Assembly: GCF_947331435.1 (NCBI RefSeq)
Contig: NZ_CAMZOF010000015.1
Span: 52,736-116,735, forward strand
Direction: 5' to 3'
Length of the DNA: 64,000 nt
From: Pelagibius sp. Alg239-R121
GTDB taxonomy: Bacteria > Pseudomonadota > Alphaproteobacteria > Kiloniellales > Kiloniellaceae
A program made the position numbers and the translations under genes. Positions 40,280 through 49,583 of the stretch are shown in pieces. Numbering within the stretch: the stretch's first letter is position 1; the number at the start of each line of letters is the position of its first letter. Under the pieces are notes generated by a model, which saw nothing but the letters and a program-made list of their open reading frames with translations, searched no databases and had not been told where the DNA came from.

Positions 40280-40939
40280 TCAGGATTGGTCTTGTGCGAC
40301 CTGCATATCAATCAGACTCGGCAACTTCTCAAAATGATCAAATGAAGCAGCGTGGGTGAGCTGATCGATCGGCGTCTTGCGATAGCCGTTGGCGAATAAT
40401 AGAAATGGAATCGATGCGCGTTCTGCCGTTTCCGCGTCGACCTCGCTATCTCCCACGTAAAGCGCTGGTTTACCGCCAAGCCGTTCGATCGCAAATTCAA
40501 GGGGCTCGGGGTGTGGCTTGCGATTTTTCAGACTGTCCCCGGCAACAATCGTGTTGAAGTCGTCGTATAGCTTCAGGTGTTGAAGGACCGCGATACAGGG
40601 TCCCATCGGCTTGTTTGTGCAGACAGCCAAACCGTAGCCTCTTTCTTTCAGTGCATGAAGTGCCCCGGTCACACCCGCATAAACCTCGGTGAACTCATAG
40701 GCGCTCTGATAGGCCGCCATGAAAGTCGCTAGATGGGCGGCCTGATCTTGGACCGGTATATTGCGCGCCACGCACATCTTTTCGACAAACACACTTGCCC
40801 CGTTACCGATAAAGGAGCGTGTTTCTTCGATCGAGAGAAGCGGACAGCCGGCTGCTGTGAGGATCTGGTTAGCGATATGCTGCAAGTCCGGCGCGCTGTC
40901 GATCAAGGTCCCATCAAGGTCGAAGACGACTGATACCAT
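40280..40939 (-). CDS. Gph/CbbZ-like HAD phosphatase
   Basis: HAD phosphatase of 219 residues resembling phosphoglycolate phosphatase. FDLDGTLIDSAPDL (motif I), VCTNKP (motif II) and VGDSEVDAETA (motif IV) are clear. Last gene of the eleven-gene minus-strand operon. Probably removes a toxic or dead-end sugar phosphate such as 2-phosphoglycolate. Start at 40939 gives the canonical MVSVVFDLDG N-terminus; an ATG at 40972 would add eleven residues. Confidence 0.82.
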   Translation of the reverse strand: MVSVVFDLDGTLIDSAPDLQHIANQILTAAGCPLLSIEETRSFIGNGASVFVEKMCVARNIPVQDQAAHLATFMAAYQSAYEFTEVYAGVTGALHALKERGYGLAVCTNKPMGPCIAVLQHLKLYDDFNTIVAGDSLKNRKPHPEPLEFAIERLGGKPALYVGDSEVDAETAERASIPFLLFANGYRKTPIDQLTHAASFDHFEKLPSLIDMQVAQDQS

Positions 40940-41018
40940 TCTCCAGGGCCTTTTGCTGTTTAGCGCAGACATAGACGGAACAAGATCATCGTCTCCAGGC
41001 GGATTGCATTTGATTTGC

Positions 41019-41930
41019 TCATTCCCGTTTTGACCCCGACATTGTTTGAGAAGACGGACCGGACAGGTCACCGTACAAGTGCAGCATCGCGGTACAATCT
41101 TGCTCGGCACGTCCCCAGGGAAAAGACAGTGCGAAAATCTGCTGAGCAGCCGATCCAAGTGGTGTCGGCGCCCCAGCCGACTGGGCAAGGGCGAGACCAA
41201 GCCCAATGTCTTTCAATCCAAGGCGGAGAGGGAAATCAGGGCTGACATCTCCCTTCAAAACCTTTTTGGGGAAATTGGTGTTGATCTGTCCGCGTCCTGC
41301 CGGTGTGCTTTGTAAGACATGAACGGTCTGTGTCAGGTCCAGATCCAACATACGTGCAAGGTTCAGCGCCTCGGCCGTCATGACCATGCCCACCATGCTC
41401 ATATAATTGTTGACCAGTTTCAGCTTCAGGCCGGCGCCCAAAGGCCCGGCATGAATGACTTCTTGTCCAAGGCATTCCAAAACACACGAGACTTCTGCGA
41501 TGTCTTCCTTGCTGCCCCCGGCCATCACCAAAAGCTGGCCGGCTTGAGCTTCTTTCGGCGAGCGGCCTACCGGCGCATCCATCAAACGGACCTCATGGGC
41601 TGCGAGGTCGGAGGCAAGGTCAAGCAAGGCCGGTACCGACCCGGTACTCATATCGATAACGATCGTACCGGGCCGTAGAGTTTCTATCGCGCTCTGCGAA
41701 CCAAAAATCGCGTCCCGGACATGGCGGCTTTCTGGGAGCATGGTGATAATGGCCGTTGCACCTTGCGCTGCATCCGCAGGTGAACTCGCTACCCGGCAAT
41801 TGGAAACCGCGTCAAAACGAGCGCAGGCCTTAGAGCTGATATCATAGACCGCCAGGTCGAAACCGGCCAAGGCGAGCCTCAGCGCCATGGGCGCACCCAT
41901 CGTCCCTAAGCCAATAAATGCAAGTTTCAT
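41019..41930 (-). CDS. 3-hydroxyisobutyrate dehydrogenase-family reductase, YihU-like
   Basis: NAD(P)-dependent beta-hydroxyacid dehydrogenase of 303 residues. Rossmann motif FIGLGTMGAPMA at 5-16, catalytic Lys171 in LKLKLVNNYMS. The substrate loop is PVGRSPKEA (Arg123), not the PVSGG of hydroxyisobutyrate or tartronate semialdehyde enzymes, and GRGQINTNFPKKVLKGDVSP recalls E. coli YihU, the sulfolactaldehyde reductase. From memory, Arg123, Lys171, Asn174 and Ser178 are the equivalent YihU residues. It may reduce a small charged aldehyde released by the aldolase or transaldolase. Confidence 0.82.
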   Translation of the reverse strand: MKLAFIGLGTMGAPMALRLALAGFDLAVYDISSKACARFDAVSNCRVASSPADAAQGATAIITMLPESRHVRDAIFGSQSAIETLRPGTIVIDMSTGSVPALLDLASDLAAHEVRLMDAPVGRSPKEAQAGQLLVMAGGSKEDIAEVSCVLECLGQEVIHAGPLGAGLKLKLVNNYMSMVGMVMTAEALNLARMLDLDLTQTVHVLQSTPAGRGQINTNFPKKVLKGDVSPDFPLRLGLKDIGLGLALAQSAGAPTPLGSAAQQIFALSFPWGRAEQDCTAMLHLYGDLSGPSSQTMSGSKRE

Positions 41931-41963
41931 AGTTTTTCCTGCAGCAACTTTCGCGTCGCCAGG

Positions 41964-42677
41964 TCAAATCAAAAGACTCTCCAGGTCCGGCAATTCAAGA
42001 GCGGACGCCCCTTCACCCAATTCGGAAACGACCTTGGTTGCCGCGCGGAAATCCTCCTGTTCGGTATAAGAGGATTTTGTCACAAGACATCGAATGCCGG
42101 CGGCATCGGCCGCAGTGAGGCCGATATGACTGTCCTCGACGACGAGGCATTTCGCAGGGTCGAGTTGAAGCCGGTTCACGGCCATGAGGTAAATTTCCGG
42201 ATCAGGCTTCTTTGCCTTGACCATGTCGCCGGCAAAGACGGTGACATGGGGCGCAACATCGGCCCCGAGCAGGACGTCAACGATGCTTTGGACCGCGCGC
42301 TCGTTGGAAGTTGAGCACACCGCGATGGTGACGCCTGCATCAATGGCCTCGCGCATGATGCGTGCAATTCCTGGCCTAAGGGGCAGTTTGCCGTCCGCGA
42401 TCAAGGCCATGAACAAATCTGTCTTCAGCTTATGGAGGTCCTTGATGAAGCCATCACGATCGCGCTCGGCAACCGGCCAGCCGGTCTCATCGAAGTGGCG
42501 CCGCATCCGTTCCTTACCGCCGGCCGTGTGGAGTAATTCGCCATAGCGTTCAGGAGACCAGGAAACCTTAAGGTCTTTTTTGGCAAAGGCTTCATTGAAG
42601 GCGACCCGGTGTCCGTCTCGTTCGGTATCGACCAGAACGCCGTCACAATCAAAGAGCAGGGCCTGCAGCCGTCCCAT
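41964..42677 (-). CDS. cbbY: CbbY-like HAD phosphatase
   Basis: HAD enzyme of 237 residues. LLFDCDGVLVDTERDGHR and YGELLHTAGGKERM closely match CbbY, which in plants and Rhodobacter hydrolyses xylulose 1,5-bisphosphate. KAKKPDPEIYLMA and VEDSHIGLTAADAAG complete the HAD motifs. No RuBisCO or phosphoribulokinase is near, so its role here is probably clearing an inhibitory ketose bisphosphate. One base separates it from the aldolase upstream. Confidence 0.85.
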   Translation of the reverse strand: MGRLQALLFDCDGVLVDTERDGHRVAFNEAFAKKDLKVSWSPERYGELLHTAGGKERMRRHFDETGWPVAERDRDGFIKDLHKLKTDLFMALIADGKLPLRPGIARIMREAIDAGVTIAVCSTSNERAVQSIVDVLLGADVAPHVTVFAGDMVKAKKPDPEIYLMAVNRLQLDPAKCLVVEDSHIGLTAADAAGIRCLVTKSSYTEQEDFRAATKVVSELGEGASALELPDLESLLI

Positions 42678-43534
42678 CAGGCTTTTCCTTGCGAGCCGAA
42701 GAGCGCAATCATTTCTTTGACGCCCTTTTTCATGAGCTCGTACTGAGCTTCAATGAAGGGAATTGGCTCTCCCAGGTCAGGCTTCTGCTTTCTAAGATCG
42801 GCGAAACCGTCGATGAATTGCAGCTTGTGCATCGTTGAAATATTCACCTTCGCGCAACCGGACTGGATGCATCGGCTGAACTGCTCGGTGCTTAACCCGG
42901 TACCGCCATGCAGTGCGATTGGAATGTCGACCGATGAAGTAATTTCTGCCAGCCTGTCGTAGGCAATCTTCGGCTTACCCTTGTACACACCATGGGCTGT
43001 ACCGATAGCCGGAGCGAACACCGCCAGGTCCGGGAAGTGCTGACAGAACTCTACACACTCGTCGACGGCGGCAAGAATCGCCTCGTCTTCCGCCACGAAC
43101 TTGTCATCCTCCGTGCCACCAATCGCTCCAATTTCGGCTTCAAGGCCGACACCTGCCGCCATCGTCAGTTCATAAGCCAATTTTGTTTGGCTGATGTTCT
43201 CTTGAAATGGCAAGGCGGAGCCGTCAAACATGACGGACGTCCATCCGGCATCGATACAGCGCCGAATGACACCCAGGTCCTTGCAATGATCAAGGTGGAG
43301 TGCAACAGGTACGTCGACGCTGTCAGAAAGGCTTCTCACCCAATCCGCGATGGGCTTAAACCCCCACAGTCTGATCGTTTTCACGGACAGTTGGACAATG
43401 ATCGGCGCGCTCATCTCCTGCGCCCCGTCCACCACGGCACGCGCACTATTATAGTCAATTACATTGAAGGCCGCGATGCCATACTTCTCGGACCGGGCTT
43501 GTTTCAGCATCGGTTTCATCGGCGAAATCGCCAT
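42677..43534 (-). CDS. class II ketose-bisphosphate aldolase
   Basis: Zinc-dependent aldolase of 285 residues of the FbaA/GatY/KbaY type. Metal ligands are visible in HLDHCKD, EAEIGAIGG, GTAHGVYKG and ALHGGTG. It should cleave a phosphorylated ketose made by the FGGY kinase into dihydroxyacetone phosphate (or a related triose) and an aldehyde. The precise sugar is unknown. Confidence 0.87.
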   Translation of the reverse strand: MAISPMKPMLKQARSEKYGIAAFNVIDYNSARAVVDGAQEMSAPIIVQLSVKTIRLWGFKPIADWVRSLSDSVDVPVALHLDHCKDLGVIRRCIDAGWTSVMFDGSALPFQENISQTKLAYELTMAAGVGLEAEIGAIGGTEDDKFVAEDEAILAAVDECVEFCQHFPDLAVFAPAIGTAHGVYKGKPKIAYDRLAEITSSVDIPIALHGGTGLSTEQFSRCIQSGCAKVNISTMHKLQFIDGFADLRKQKPDLGEPIPFIEAQYELMKKGVKEMIALFGSQGKA

Positions 43535-43652
43535 TTTGTGCCTCCGTCAACAGGTCATGGTCTCGGCCCCAACTGACGAGGCCAATCCTGGATTTGCATT
43601 AACGACTCGGTGAGCATGTGGGCCGGTAAACCTCTACCGGCCCACAGCAGCT

Positions 43653-44207
43653 TCAGATCAGCGTTTCGGACCCGAGCGCCGGGTTGAAGAGGCGCATTTC
43701 GCCATTGGCCTTGGCAGCATTATCGAAGTCAGTACCGTTTGGTGCTGAGACGATCTCTAGCTGAAGCCCCCAGGGCGCCATGAAGTAACACCAGGTCAGA
43801 CCGATATTTGGCCCTTCTTCATAGGAGGTAGGCTCGCCCAGGACTTCGACATCGTTTTCCTTCAGGAAGGCGATTGCGGCATCCATGTCATCGACATAAA
43901 ACGCCAGGTGATGGCCTCCGACATCGCTGTTCTTGGGGGGTGTGTCGTTCTGATCCGGTGAGACATATTCGAAAATCTCGAGATTGGTGCCGTTACCAAT
44001 CCGCATGTAGCGAAACTCGGTGATAACCGAGCGTGGGTGCACGCGCAGGTGCTCCGTCATCCAGTCGCTGTCATCAACGCGAAAATTGGTAGCTGCGGTA
44101 TAGAGTGTGACGCCTCCAAGAATTCTCTCGAAAAAGTCACAAGCTTCGTTGATATCCGGCACTGTGAAGCCGATGTGCTCCATCCCGCGCATTCCTGGCA
44201 TAGGCAT
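43653..44207 (-). CDS. VOC-family (glyoxalase/dioxygenase-like) protein
   Basis: Vicinal-oxygen-chelate protein of 184 residues with two beta-alpha-beta-beta-beta units; MEHIGFTVPDINEACDFFERILGG and GGHHLAFYVDDMDAAIAFL hold the metal histidines and LEIVSAP the glutamate. Could be an isomerase, epimerase or lyase on the pathway. Start at MPMPGM with GGGAG nine bases ahead. Lies between kinase and aldolase genes in the same operon. Confidence 0.8.
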   Translation of the reverse strand: MPMPGMRGMEHIGFTVPDINEACDFFERILGGVTLYTAATNFRVDDSDWMTEHLRVHPRSVITEFRYMRIGNGTNLEIFEYVSPDQNDTPPKNSDVGGHHLAFYVDDMDAAIAFLKENDVEVLGEPTSYEEGPNIGLTWCYFMAPWGLQLEIVSAPNGTDFDNAAKANGEMRLFNPALGSETLI

Positions 44208-44239
44208 TTTCTTGTTCTCCCTGTTTGGTTTGCTATTCG

Positions 44240-45799
44240 TTAGAAATACTTTGCCGAGAAATCGGCCAATTTTTGGTACTGACCACCGGCTGCGATCGCC
44301 TCGTACATACCTCGCCAGATTTCGTGCTGTTCTCCATAGAGGCCGCTCAGGCGTTCGTTTGGAAGGAACTCCGCTTCCACTTCGACCAACTGATCCACGG
44401 CTTCTTCGATCGAGGAAAACGCACCGGATCCGAATGCGCCGAGAATAGCCGCACCCAAAACGGTGCACTCCCGCTCGGTTGTGACACGGGTCGGCATCCC
44501 GATGATGTCTGTCATGATTTGCACAAAGCCGGCACTTTTCGTGCCGCCTCCAGTCAGGCGCAGCTCAGAAATGCCACCCTCGACATCGCTTTGAAAGGCA
44601 TCGACGACCATCCGCATCTCGTTGGCACAGCCTTCGAGAAGCGCACGGATCATGTCATGGCGTGTGTGATAGAGGCCAATTCCCAGAAAGCCTCCGCGAG
44701 AGGCGGCATCGTAGTAGGGCGTTACCTGACTGCTCAGGAATGAATGGAACAACAATCCCCGCGCGCCGGGCGGTGAGGCTGTTGCACCATCCACCATCAG
44801 GGCAAAGGGGCTGCGGCCAAGTGCGTTACCAGCCTCGACCTCGCGCCGCCCCATATTGTCGCGCCACCATTTCAGGCAGGCACCCAGGCTGAAAGCAGCG
44901 CCTTCGATATCCCACGCGCCTGGCACCCCGTGGCCGCCCCACCAAAGGTTTTTTCCTTTGATCCGGTCAAGCGAATCAAGATGACCAACCATCACCCCCG
45001 AGGTGCCTACGGTAAATTCCGCCATGCCTTGCTTGATGATGCCCGCGCCGATCGCAGCACATTGCTGGTCCCCAGCTCCGCGGCAGAGCGGCAGACCTTC
45101 GGGCAGTCCCGTGAGCGCGGCGGCATCTTTGGAAAGTTTTCCGGCCATACCCGACGGGATACCTACTTTCGGCAGACGATCCCGGGTGATGCCGCACAGG
45201 CCGAGAATCTGATCACTCCAATCGAGATTGGCAATGTCCATCATTCCGTTGAGTGTCAAAGACGCCGGATCGGTGACCCAGTCCTCTGCACCCAGCTTGT
45301 GAAGGAAATACTCCTGCCCGTTTGCAAACCACCGCGTGCGTTCAAAGAGACTCGGTTGGTTGTCGCGGAACCAGGCAATCTTCGCCGCAGACCACAATGG
45401 ACTAAGCTGCATGCCGGTCAGTTTTTGATGCGCGTCGGGAGATATCTCTTTTTCGAAGCTTACCTGGTAATCGGTCGCGCGCGCGCAATTCCAGACATAA
45501 CTGTTGCAGAGCGGCTCCTTGTTTTCATCCAGCATCGCAATCGTACCGCGTTGGCTAGACAGGCCCAAAGAAATGTAGGCATCTGGAGGCAAATTTGCCG
45601 CCGCTGTCGCCTGAGAACTTGCAGCGCATATTCCCTCCCAAACCAACTTCAGGTCTTGTTCGCTCCAACCTGGATGCGGCGAAACACAGGGATACTCTTT
45701 GTAACCGTGGCCCAGGGTCTTGCCACGTTCATCGAATATCATGACGGTACATCCAGTGGTACCAGCATCAACCCCAACAAAGGCCCGGACTGGACTCAT
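44240..45799 (-). CDS. FGGY-family carbohydrate kinase
   Basis: Sugar kinase of 519 residues, xylulokinase-like. N-terminal phosphate loop DAGTTGCTVMIFDERG, GAGDQQCAAIGAG in the middle, and LTGGGTKSAGFVQIMTDIIG near the C-terminus are family motifs. It should phosphorylate the imported ketose or polyol. Coupled by ATGA overlap to the transglutaminase-like gene upstream. Exact substrate unknown. Confidence 0.87.
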   Translation of the reverse strand: MSPVRAFVGVDAGTTGCTVMIFDERGKTLGHGYKEYPCVSPHPGWSEQDLKLVWEGICAASSQATAAANLPPDAYISLGLSSQRGTIAMLDENKEPLCNSYVWNCARATDYQVSFEKEISPDAHQKLTGMQLSPLWSAAKIAWFRDNQPSLFERTRWFANGQEYFLHKLGAEDWVTDPASLTLNGMMDIANLDWSDQILGLCGITRDRLPKVGIPSGMAGKLSKDAAALTGLPEGLPLCRGAGDQQCAAIGAGIIKQGMAEFTVGTSGVMVGHLDSLDRIKGKNLWWGGHGVPGAWDIEGAAFSLGACLKWWRDNMGRREVEAGNALGRSPFALMVDGATASPPGARGLLFHSFLSSQVTPYYDAASRGGFLGIGLYHTRHDMIRALLEGCANEMRMVVDAFQSDVEGGISELRLTGGGTKSAGFVQIMTDIIGMPTRVTTERECTVLGAAILGAFGSGAFSSIEEAVDQLVEVEAEFLPNERLSGLYGEQHEIWRGMYEAIAAGGQYQKLADFSAKYF

Positions 45800-46422
45800 A
45801 GTGTATCTCCTCCTGTTTCAGTGCCTGCCGTCCAATTTGTTAACAGAGCGAGGAAAGTCAGCCGACGCTGCCTGACTTCCGGGCTCAACTCGGCGAGCAG
45901 TTTTTCTTTGTAGGCTGGAACGTCTTCGGCACGTTTGAGGACTGCTTCCGGCTCGAGAGCAAGCGCAGTGTCGCCCTTTCCCGCCCAGTTCATGTTACCA
46001 GGCACACCCTGTCTGATCGGCCCATCCGACCATGTAGCATCAAGTTTCAGCTCACCATCTGGGCTTTCCCAAACCACGTATTGGTGAAAGTCAGTAACAC
46101 CGCCTTCGAGGCACATTTGCTTGAGTTCAATCGGCATGCTTTTGCAAGATGGAACCCGGGATGTGAAGTCACCTCGAACAGTTTCCACAGCGGCTTTTTG
46201 CGACAATCGTCTTAGAAGATCGCGCAACAATGAATGCTTTCCCGAACACGAGCCTTCGCCGAATTGCACGACTTCCTCGGCACTGCGCCCACCACGACTT
46301 CCATAAGGAACCCGTCTCACAGCGTGAAAGACGTCGGCTATCGTCGAATGTTCTGAAAGTCCGTTTCTTTCCAGGAATAGGGAAACGTAGTCAGCGCTTT
46401 CTTGTTCGCTTGACGGGGTCAT
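45796..46422 (-). CDS. transglutaminase-like (papain-fold) protein
   Basis: Protein of 208 residues. GEGSCSGKHSLLRDLL supplies a candidate Cys, FHQYVVW a His and LKLDATW an Asp, the order and spacing of a transglutaminase-like catalytic triad. No signal peptide. It is fused into the operon by ATGA overlaps on both sides, between the ABC ATPase and the kinase, which is an unusual place for such an enzyme. Function unknown; it could act on a glycan, a peptide-linked sugar, or be regulatory. Confidence 0.72.
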   Translation of the reverse strand: MTPSSEQESADYVSLFLERNGLSEHSTIADVFHAVRRVPYGSRGGRSAEEVVQFGEGSCSGKHSLLRDLLRRLSQKAAVETVRGDFTSRVPSCKSMPIELKQMCLEGGVTDFHQYVVWESPDGELKLDATWSDGPIRQGVPGNMNWAGKGDTALALEPEAVLKRAEDVPAYKEKLLAELSPEVRQRRLTFLALLTNWTAGTETGGDTL

Positions 46423-47513
46423 TGCGGGATTACCTGCCCGTCTTTCGCATCGAAGAAATAGAGATCTTCTGATCCGAAATTCAAATAGCACGGGGTTCCG
46501 ACGGTCCCCGCAAAAGACGTGTTTGCCTTCGCACGAACACGGCTTTTGCCGATTTCCACTTCAACAAGTACATCCGCGCCTAACAATTGCCGGGAATAGA
46601 CCTCACCACGAATGCTGCCCAATGACTCATCAAGCGAGACTGTGGCCTTGTCGGGCCGCACGCCGACCAATAAGTCTTTCTTGCCAGCTGCTCGTAAACG
46701 CGCTGAATTTTTTGGGTCCACTTCTATCGTGTAACTTCCAAAGGCAAGGGCTGTTTCTCCTTCTAGGCTTGTTACCTGCATTTCCATTAGAGACATCTGC
46801 GGTTCACCGACAAATGTTGCGACCCAAGAATTTGCTGGATTGTCGTAAACTTCCTGCGGTGTACCAAATTGCTGAAGCACACCATCGTTCATCACAGCAA
46901 TCCGATCGGCCATTGTCAGTGCTTCGAGCTGATCGTGCGTGACGTAGATTGTTGTGACTCCAAGCGTAAACTGAAGATGCTTCAATTCACCGCGCATCCG
47001 CGCTCGAAGCTTTGCATCTAGATGCGCAATGGGCTCATCAAACAGAAAGACTTGCGGCTGACGAACAATAGCGCGTCCGATGGCGGTTCGCTGTTTCTGT
47101 CCTCCGCTCAACTCCTGCGGGCGGCGTTCTAGGAGCTGGTCGATTTCCAGAAGCTTGGCAGCTTCGGTAACGCGTCGCTCTATTTCCGCTGCCGCGACTT
47201 TACTCTGCTTTAGAGGATTTGCGATGTTGTCGAAGATGGTTTTATGGGGATAAAGCGCGTAGTTTTCGAACACCATTGCGATGTCTCTGTCTTTGGGAGG
47301 CAAGTCGTTGACAACTTTGTCACCAAAAACAATTTCACCAGAACTGATATGCTCCAATCCGGCAAGCATTCGCAGAGAGGTAGACTTTCCGCAACCGGAT
47401 GGTCCAAGCAATGAGACGAACTCGCCATCCTTTATTTCCATATTGAGGTCTTTGACGGCAATCGCGCCGCCACCGTAGTCTTTCCAGACGTTATTAAATG
47501 AAACTGCAACCAT
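46419..47513 (-). CDS. ABC sugar importer ATPase, UgpC/MsmK type
   Basis: ATPase of 364 residues with Walker A GPSGCGKST, signature LSGGQKQRTAIGRA, Walker B VFLFDEP and a C-terminal OB-type regulatory domain (from about 240). Energises the carbohydrate importer formed by the two permeases upstream. Confidence 0.92.
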   Translation of the reverse strand: MVAVSFNNVWKDYGGGAIAVKDLNMEIKDGEFVSLLGPSGCGKSTSLRMLAGLEHISSGEIVFGDKVVNDLPPKDRDIAMVFENYALYPHKTIFDNIANPLKQSKVAAAEIERRVTEAAKLLEIDQLLERRPQELSGGQKQRTAIGRAIVRQPQVFLFDEPIAHLDAKLRARMRGELKHLQFTLGVTTIYVTHDQLEALTMADRIAVMNDGVLQQFGTPQEVYDNPANSWVATFVGEPQMSLMEMQVTSLEGETALAFGSYTIEVDPKNSARLRAAGKKDLLVGVRPDKATVSLDESLGSIRGEVYSRQLLGADVLVEVEIGKSRVRAKANTSFAGTVGTPCYLNFGSEDLYFFDAKDGQVIPQ

Positions 47514-47535
47514 TTTCGGACTTCCCTTGCGCCTC

Positions 47536-48417
47536 TTATTCTTTCACTGCACCCATTGTCAGGCCCGCCACAAGATAGCGTCTAACAAGAAGGCCAAGAG
47601 GGATCATTGGCGCAGTCGTCACGATGCCAGCGGCCATAATTTTTCCCCAATCGATGTTTTGCGGCTGTACCAACTCTTTCGTGGCCGCAGGCAGCGTTTT
47701 TGCGCCGCCGCTGCCAATGATCGTGGCGAATAGAAAGTCATTCCATGCAAACAAAATACAAAGGATAACGAACGCGCCAATACCCGGCGCCACCAGGGGC
47801 AAAATAGTCACGAACGCCTGAAACCGATTTTGACCATCAACTTGTGCTGCTTCCTCGATCGCATAGGGGACGCCATCAAAGAAGCCTTTCAGCATCCAAA
47901 TCGCGAACGGAAGATTGAAAGTCGTGAAAGCAAGGATCAGGCCCGGCAAAGTGCCAACGAGATCTACTGATCTAAAAATGGCATAAAGGGGTACGATCAC
48001 AGCGACAATAGGTGCCATCCTGGTTGAGATGATCCAAAACAGCAGATCTTTTTTGCCGCGAAATTCGCTCCGTGACAGGCTGTACGCACACATCGATCCA
48101 AACGTTACCGCTATTACGGCGGACCCGATCGATGCTACAAGGCTGTTGAAAAGATATGTTCCAAAGCCGTTCTCCGTAAACAGTGCAACATAGTGGGTTA
48201 GGGTCGGTGAGAAGTCGAAGAAAATCGTAACTCCTGCCCAGTCTCCCGGCTTCGGTACTGAGAAGGCATCCAGCAGGTCTTTCAGTGAAGCTACCAGCAT
48301 GATGAAGAGTGGAAGTAACGACCAAACCAGATAAAATGTCAGGAAGATCGGACTGGCCCATTTCAAGACCTTTACAGCCACTCCTTTGTCGTAAGAGATC
48401 AGTTCCCGTGACGCCAT
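47536..48417 (-). CDS. ABC sugar importer permease, MalG-like
   Basis: Inner-membrane permease of 293 residues with six helices and the EAA loop EEAAQVDGQNRFQAFVTILP. Second of the two importer permeases. Confidence 0.92.
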   Translation of the reverse strand: MASRELISYDKGVAVKVLKWASPIFLTFYLVWSLLPLFIMLVASLKDLLDAFSVPKPGDWAGVTIFFDFSPTLTHYVALFTENGFGTYLFNSLVASIGSAVIAVTFGSMCAYSLSRSEFRGKKDLLFWIISTRMAPIVAVIVPLYAIFRSVDLVGTLPGLILAFTTFNLPFAIWMLKGFFDGVPYAIEEAAQVDGQNRFQAFVTILPLVAPGIGAFVILCILFAWNDFLFATIIGSGGAKTLPAATKELVQPQNIDWGKIMAAGIVTTAPMIPLGLLVRRYLVAGLTMGAVKE

Positions 48418-48436
48418 CTGAGTATTCCCCCTTAAA

Positions 48437-49423
48437 CTAGCCGTCGGTATCGCCTGAGAGCGCTTTTTTGCGCGCAGGGTCTTCGAGGACCTTAACGAGG
48501 ATCATTCCCAGGATAATCGTCACGATCAGCAGGGTCAGGGCGATCGCGCCGCCTCGACCCAACTTGAAGAACTTGAATGACACATCGAAGAGATACACCG
48601 GCAACAGGCGTGTGGCATTTCCCGGCCCCCCGCCCGTGAGGGCCAGGATTGCGTCGATAAAGCGGAAATTGTCCATAAACCGCAGAAGAACGGCGATCAG
48701 CAGGAACGGATAGATATTGGGCAAGCTGACGTGGAAGAAGTTACTGATCGACCCGGCGCCATCGACCATATTAGCCTCTAGCTGGTCCTGAGGCACACGC
48801 TTCAAACCCGCCAGCGTGATGAGCGTGATCAGGGGAGTCCACTGCCAGACATCGACTAGGATAATTCCATAGAGTGCAGTATCAGCGCTCCCCAGAATCG
48901 AGGTTTCATCCAAAATTCCCAAGCTCTGGAATATCCAGTGGTACCATCCGAACGTACCGTTGTAGAGATAGTAGAACAGGAGTCCCGCAACGACGGGCGA
49001 GACCATCATCGGCATGAGAAAGAGGGTTACCAGAATTTTCTCGTGCCGAGAGTTGTTAAGAATAACGGCAAGTGAGACGCCGGCGACGACTTGGATTGAA
49101 AGGCATATTGCACTGTATTTCAGAAGCAATCCCCAGCCCTGTAAATATTTAGAATCATTAAATAATCTGGCAAAATTTTTGACACCTACAAACACATCGG
49201 ATGCGTTCCCAAATCCGACCTTGTGGAAGCTCATGTAAATGAGCCAAAGAAAGGGATAAATCGTAATTGCAGCCAGCAACAAGACGGCCGGCATGGCGAG
49301 ATACACGTAGAACATCCGGCTTGGCTGCGGATTGTAGATTTCCGGTTTCTGGTCGACCGTGGCGAAACCCCAGTCCTGGTCCGACAGCGCGGGATGGCCT
49401 TCCGATGAAGCGCGAGTAGTCAT
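48437..49423 (-). CDS. ABC sugar importer permease, MalF-like
   Basis: Inner-membrane permease of 328 residues; EAA-like loop LEANMVDGAGSISNFFHVSLP. Start at the ATG preceded by GGAGAAGAA; an upstream in-frame ATG would run into the hairpin flank and adds unlikely residues. Confidence 0.9.
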   Translation of the reverse strand: MTTRASSEGHPALSDQDWGFATVDQKPEIYNPQPSRMFYVYLAMPAVLLLAAITIYPFLWLIYMSFHKVGFGNASDVFVGVKNFARLFNDSKYLQGWGLLLKYSAICLSIQVVAGVSLAVILNNSRHEKILVTLFLMPMMVSPVVAGLLFYYLYNGTFGWYHWIFQSLGILDETSILGSADTALYGIILVDVWQWTPLITLITLAGLKRVPQDQLEANMVDGAGSISNFFHVSLPNIYPFLLIAVLLRFMDNFRFIDAILALTGGGPGNATRLLPVYLFDVSFKFFKLGRGGAIALTLLIVTIILGMILVKVLEDPARKKALSGDTDG

Positions 49424-49541
49424 TTCTTCTCCAAGCCGGGTTTGGAACAAGGGAAGCGGAGTTGAGAATGCAATGGATGCATCGCTGCCTGCCTCCAACT
49501 GCGCCTAGCACGAGTCACTCGCACCCAAGCGTGACAAGTAT

Positions 49542-49573
49542 AAAGGAGGGCGCCGGGAGTCGCGCCCTCCTTT
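49542..49573 (-). terminator. intercistronic hairpin after the binding-protein gene
   Basis: Perfect twelve-base stem AAAGGAGGGCGC / GCGCCCTCCTTT with an eight-base loop, ten bases past the solute-binding-protein stop and 118 bases before the permease. Such hairpins usually stabilise or partly terminate so that binding protein is made in excess. Confidence 0.7.
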
Positions 49574-49583
49574 GACCAATCTT

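Noticed and set aside
39783..40337. Plus-strand 184-codon frame between integrase and Gph-like gene
   Set aside because: It overlaps two real genes on the other strand and shows no recognisable domain.
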